From: Motiliproteus coralliicola | Lineage (GTDB): Bacteria > Pseudomonadota > Gammaproteobacteria > Pseudomonadales > Balneatricaceae | Reading direction: 5' to 3' | Assembly: GCF_003345655.1 (NCBI RefSeq) | Contig: NZ_QQOH01000002.1 | Location: 1 to 64,000 of the forward strand | DNA: 64,000 bases | Shown: piece after piece, positions 60,953 to 64,000 of the stretch | How the letters are laid out: every line of letters begins with the position of its first letter | How positions within the stretch are numbered: the first letter of the stretch is position 1 | Notes under the pieces: model-generated | What the model was told of the DNA's origin: nothing | The model's database searches: none | The model's input: the letters and a program-made list of their open reading frames with translations, nothing else | Position numbers and translations under genes: made by a program

Positions 60953-61419
60953 AAGATTGGTTTGACCAACTTGGCCGGAGAGAGCAAGTTACACTTGTTT
61001 CTTTGTTTTCGTTGCTAGCATTTCTTGCTGTTTATCGAGTCGCTTGGTTGCCTTTGATGGAAGTTAATCTGTTTCTGAAACAACAGAATCAAAGCGCTCA
61101 GATTCAATTAGTCGATGTTCGTGAACTTGCGAATCAGTATATTCTTCTTAAGGACAACGTTAAGAAAGCAGATCTGAAGCATGACAATCTGGCCAAAATA
61201 ATCGATAAGACTACTAATGATAACCAATTAAGTATGAACCGTTTTCAGCCTAGTGCTAACGGTGATATACAGATTCGATTTGATGATGCTCGTTTTGATC
61301 ATTTTATTCATTGGTTGAGCGTGCTGGAACATGCGCATCAGGTTTCAGTTAGAGAGCTGTCAATCGTTCCAGGCTCCGATAGTGGATTAGTCAAGGTTTC
61401 GGTCAAGGTGTATCTATAA
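60949..61419 (+). CDS. gspM: type II secretion system protein M
   Basis: This is a small inner-membrane protein (156 aa) with the GspM-type N-terminus (DWFDQLGRREQVTLVSLFSLLAFLAVY). A periplasmic domain follows, ending in DHFIHWLSVLEHAHQVSVREL, the family's most conserved stretch. It overlaps gspL by 4 nt (ATGA). It is the last Gsp gene; no gspN or gspO follows. Confidence 0.88.
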   Translation: MKDWFDQLGRREQVTLVSLFSLLAFLAVYRVAWLPLMEVNLFLKQQNQSAQIQLVDVRELANQYILLKDNVKKADLKHDNLAKIIDKTTNDNQLSMNRFQPSANGDIQIRFDDARFDHFIHWLSVLEHAHQVSVRELSIVPGSDSGLVKVSVKVYL

Positions 61420-61581
61420 CAGTTATTTGGGAAATATCTAGAAATTCGTACTGAAAGCCGCTGAGTGGTTTCCAGCCATTGTTTTTTGAAGAGCGGGTTT
61501 TTGGGGCTAAGCTGGCGACCTTGGGGCAATCGTTTTATCATAGCGCCACTTTTCTAGTGGTGAACGAAGGTCTAAGCGCCC

Positions 61582-62364
61582 ATGTCTGAGCAGCAACAGC
61601 CCCCCGTCGATAAGCCTGACCCGGCGGACACGGTCAAACCGTCAAAGCCGAAGGCAAGGAGTCGCGGGATCTACCTGCTGCCCAATCTGTTTACCTCGGC
61701 CGCGCTGTTTTCCGGCTTCTTTGCCGTGATCGCGGCGATGAACGGCAGTTTCGAGAAGGCTGCGATCGCAATCTTTGTCGCGATGGTGCTGGATGGTCTA
61801 GATGGCCGGGTCGCTCGGATGACCAATACCCAGAGCGAATTCGGTGCCCAGTATGACAGCCTGGCGGATATGGTCTCTTTCGGGGTGGCGCCGGCGTTGG
61901 TGGCGTTTTCCTGGGCGCTGCACTCGGTCGGCAAGATCGGCTGGTTCGCTGCATTTATCTATGTTGCCGGCGCAGCATTGCGACTGGCTCGCTTTAACAC
62001 TCAGATCGGCAGTGTCGATAAGCGCTTCTTCATCGGGCTACCCAGTCCGGCAGCGGCTGCGGTCGTCGCGGGGATGGTTTGGGTCGGTACCCAGTTCGAG
62101 ATCAATGCAGATAGCTATGCGCTGGTTATTTCGCTGATCGTGGCATTGTCCGGTATTTTGATGGTCAGCAACTTCCACTACCACTCTTTTAAAGAGGTAG
62201 ACCTGAAGGGCAAGGTGCCCTTTGTGGTGCTGCTGGGGGTGGTGATGCTGATCGCCGTCATCTCTATTGATCCGGCAACGCTGCTATGGCTGATCTTTGT
62301 AGTGTACGGTTGCTCTGGACCGGTCCAGGCGGTGCTGCGCTATCGCAAGAAAAGCGCCCGCTAA
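61582..62364 (+). CDS. pssA: CDP-diacylglycerol-serine O-phosphatidyltransferase
   Basis: PssA makes phosphatidylserine from CDP-diacylglycerol and serine, the precursor of phosphatidylethanolamine. The 260-aa polytopic protein has the CDP-alcohol phosphatidyltransferase signature (DGLDGRVARMTNTQSEFG followed by QYDSLADMVSFG) at about residues 71-105 and about seven membrane segments. It is the integral-membrane (Bacillus-type) enzyme, not the soluble E. coli type. A Pro/Lys-rich N-terminus precedes the membrane region. High GC marks a return to housekeeping DNA after the T2SS. Confidence 0.94.
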   Translation: MSEQQQPPVDKPDPADTVKPSKPKARSRGIYLLPNLFTSAALFSGFFAVIAAMNGSFEKAAIAIFVAMVLDGLDGRVARMTNTQSEFGAQYDSLADMVSFGVAPALVAFSWALHSVGKIGWFAAFIYVAGAALRLARFNTQIGSVDKRFFIGLPSPAAAAVVAGMVWVGTQFEINADSYALVISLIVALSGILMVSNFHYHSFKEVDLKGKVPFVVLLGVVMLIAVISIDPATLLWLIFVVYGCSGPVQAVLRYRKKSAR

Positions 62365-62380
62365 TTCTTTCTGGGTACTC

Positions 62381-62415
62381 AAAAAACAACGCCGGATCGA
62401 GTTGATCCGGCGTTG
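62381..62415 (-). terminator. terminator of avtA (minus strand)
   Basis: A perfect 12-bp stem CAACGCCGGATC / GATCCGGCGTTG with a 5-nt loop has six As on its plus-strand left side (62381-62386), giving a U tail for minus-strand transcription. It lies 40 bp after the avtA stop. It could also slow transcription coming from pssA, but has no T tail that way. Confidence 0.92.
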
Positions 62416-62454
62416 CCTGTCTGACGCTTGATTGCCGCTCGCGTTGGCTATTGC

Positions 62455-63711
62455 TCAGCCCTGAGCGTAGGCCTTGGCGACCTCTTCACCAATAATTTCG
62501 ATACCGCGTTTGACCTTATCCGCCTCCTGGCTGTAGGTGACACGGATACACTCGTGTTTGTGCTGCCACTCGTCCGGAATGCCGGGGAAGAAATAGTGGC
62601 CCGATACCACCAGAACGCCGCGCTCCTTCAGACGCTGATACAGCTCCAGGCTGGAGATCGGCAGGTCCTTGAACCAGAGCCACAGGAACATCGCTCCTTC
62701 CGGTTTGTGGATGTAATAGGGCAGGTCGCCAAGGGCGCGCTGGAACTCTTTGACCGCCAGTTGGGAGCGTTCCTGATAGTAGGGTTTGACCAGCTCGTTG
62801 CTGATTTTGATGATCTCGCCGGTGCGGACCATCTCCTGGGTCATCACCGGACCGAAGCTGCCGGTTGACAGGTTCATGATCGCATTGACACCGCTGACCG
62901 CGCGGATCACTTCCTCGTTGGCCACGATAATACCGGTTCGTGCGGACGGCAGGCCCAGCTTGGAGAGGCTCATGCAGGCGATCACGTTGTCGTTCCACAA
63001 CGGTTTGGCCTCGGTGAAGATCAGGTTCGGGAACGGGGTGCCGTAGGCGCCGTCGATCATCAGTGGGATCTGGTGCTGCTTGGCCAGGGCGTCGAGCTGC
63101 TGCATCTCGTCGTCGGTCAACACATTACCGGTCGGATTGGTTGGTCGTGAAACGCAGATCGCACCGGTGTTCTGATCGATCTCGATCTCGCTGAAGTCGA
63201 CCCGGTATTTGAACAGGTGATCGCCCAGCAGATCTATTTTAGGGTGCCCCGCCTTAAAGAAATCGCGGCTCAGGCCGGCGTCGGCGTAGCCGATATATTC
63301 AGGGGCCAATGGCAGCTGGATCTGTTTTACCGAACCGTCATCGTATTCACCGGCAAACATATTGAACAGCATAAAGAAGCCGGACTGACTGCCGTTGCTC
63401 AGAGCGATATTACGAGCCGTGACGTTCCATCCCAGTTCGCGCTTGAGTAATCGCGCCAGGTTGTCGAGGAACTCCACTTCGCCCTGGGGCGGATCGTAGA
63501 CTCCGATCAGGTGCTGAAACTCTTTCGGGTTGTCCAGAATGCACAGGGTCCGCTCGCGCATCAGCTGCTGAACTTCCGGAATATGGCTGGGATTGCCGCC
63601 ACCCATCATGATCATCTCCTGATCACCGGCCAGGGCGTTGCCCAGATCGTCCATCAAGCTGAGAATGCCTGATTCGGTGGTGAACTTGGTGCCGAAAGCG
63701 GAGAGTTTCAT
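62455..63711 (-). CDS. avtA: valine-pyruvate aminotransferase
   Basis: AvtA is a PLP enzyme of aminotransferase class I/II that exchanges amino groups between valine or alanine and their 2-oxo acids. The 418-aa protein has the N-terminal FGTKFTTESGILSLMDDLG and GGGNPSHIPEVQ segments, the RPTNPTGNVLTDDEM substrate/PLP loop and IPLMIDGAYGTPFP. The PLP lysine is in CMSLSKLGLPSARTG. These match AvtA more closely than general aminotransferases. It is divergent from recX and convergent with pssA. Confidence 0.94.
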   Translation of the reverse strand: MKLSAFGTKFTTESGILSLMDDLGNALAGDQEMIMMGGGNPSHIPEVQQLMRERTLCILDNPKEFQHLIGVYDPPQGEVEFLDNLARLLKRELGWNVTARNIALSNGSQSGFFMLFNMFAGEYDDGSVKQIQLPLAPEYIGYADAGLSRDFFKAGHPKIDLLGDHLFKYRVDFSEIEIDQNTGAICVSRPTNPTGNVLTDDEMQQLDALAKQHQIPLMIDGAYGTPFPNLIFTEAKPLWNDNVIACMSLSKLGLPSARTGIIVANEEVIRAVSGVNAIMNLSTGSFGPVMTQEMVRTGEIIKISNELVKPYYQERSQLAVKEFQRALGDLPYYIHKPEGAMFLWLWFKDLPISSLELYQRLKERGVLVVSGHYFFPGIPDEWQHKHECIRVTYSQEADKVKRGIEIIGEEVAKAYAQG

Positions 63712-63821
63712 GTTGCTAATCCTGTGGCCGGGGCTGTCCCTGAAAAATGAAGGCGGCTATTCTAGCGATGCCGACCTATGAGATCAAAATCCGGACCTAA
63801 CCAGAAGAGGCCTGCAGGACT

Positions 63822-64000
63822 GTGACCGATGACGAAAAACAGCAGCTGATACAGCAGCTTCGGCAAAGAGCCTACGGGCTTCTGTCCCGCAGAGAGTATA
63901 GTCGTTTGGAGTTGCGTCGGAAGCTGGCCGGTGATGATGTCGAAGCGGCGCTGCTTGAGCAGCTGTTGGATCAATTCCAGCAGCAGGGGCTGCAAAGTGA
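63822..64000 (+). CDS. recX: regulatory protein RecX (5' part, cut by window end)
   Basis: The reading starts at GTG 63822: VTDDEKQQLIQQLRQRAYGL, then LLSRREYSRLELRRKLAGD and LLEQLLDQFQQQGLQS. The R-A-x-x-(L)LSRRE(Y/H)S-x-x-EL-x-x-KL pattern is diagnostic of RecX, which restrains RecA filament growth. 59 codons are present; the rest lies outside the window. It is normally immediately downstream of recA; here it is 43.8 kb away with its own upstream region shared with avtA. Confidence 0.93.
   Translation, partial: MTDDEKQQLIQQLRQRAYGLLSRREYSRLELRRKLAGDDVEAALLEQLLDQFQQQGLQS

Noticed and set aside
61420-61581. Terminator or small gene between gspM and pssA
   Set aside because: T-rich stretches occur but no convincing stem with a T tail, and no reading frame with a ribosome-binding site.

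Overview
The window is chromosomal DNA from a gammaproteobacterium. The gene order dnaE-accA-tilS-pyrG-eno-ftsB-truD-surE-pcm-(DUF368)-nlpD-rpoS-mutS-cinA-recA, a single-gene RpoS downstream of nlpD, and a complete type II secretion (Gsp) operon all point there, most likely to the marine Oceanospirillales/Pseudomonadales side. I cannot name a genus from sequence alone.

Region 1 (1-20,040) is conserved housekeeping DNA of high GC. It opens with the 5S rRNA end of an rRNA operon and its terminator. Then come DNA polymerase III alpha, acetyl-CoA carboxylase alpha, tRNA-Ile lysidine synthetase, CTP synthase, enolase, FtsB, TruD, SurE, Pcm, a DUF368 membrane protein, NlpD and RpoS. MutS lies on the minus strand, followed by the CinA-type deamidase and RecA. 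recA has a clear LexA box and its own terminator.

Region 2 (about 20,040-49,960) is an accessory island sitting where recX would normally follow recA. It starts with a periplasmic rhodanese-like protein lacking catalytic cysteines and a membrane-anchored transglutaminase-like protein. Two analogous cassettes follow. Each is a giant Sec-signal-bearing multidomain protein gene, then within 100 bp an RHS/YD-repeat protein gene, then a small low-GC gene, then a REP/RAYT-type palindrome. Cassette 1 has a 3409-aa glycine-rich/Ig/Fn3 protein, RHS1 and a small exported protein. Cassette 2 has a 2437-aa RTX (calcium-binding repeat) protein, RHS2 and a YidD-like protein. The two RHS genes share about 3.75 kb of apparently identical DNA and then switch abruptly to unrelated, AT-rich, cysteine-rich C-terminal tips. 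An intact RAYT transposase and two 5' remnants of it mark the ends of both cassettes.

Region 3 (about 50,030-61,420) holds a lipoprotein gene and a type II secretion operon gspCDEFGHIJKLM, of lower GC than region 1. No prepilin peptidase (gspO/pilD) or gspN is in the window. Because the giant proteins and both RHS proteins carry Sec signals and no type I exporter is present, this T2SS is a plausible, unproven, exit route for them.

Region 4 (61,582-64,000) returns to high-GC housekeeping DNA: pssA, avtA (minus strand, with its own terminator) and the first 59 codons of recX, cut by the window end. recA and recX are therefore separated by about 43.8 kb.

The most interesting candidate is the combined island: Sec-exported RHS proteins with exchangeable tips, each paired with a giant surface protein, next to a T2SS and a transglutaminase-like enzyme.
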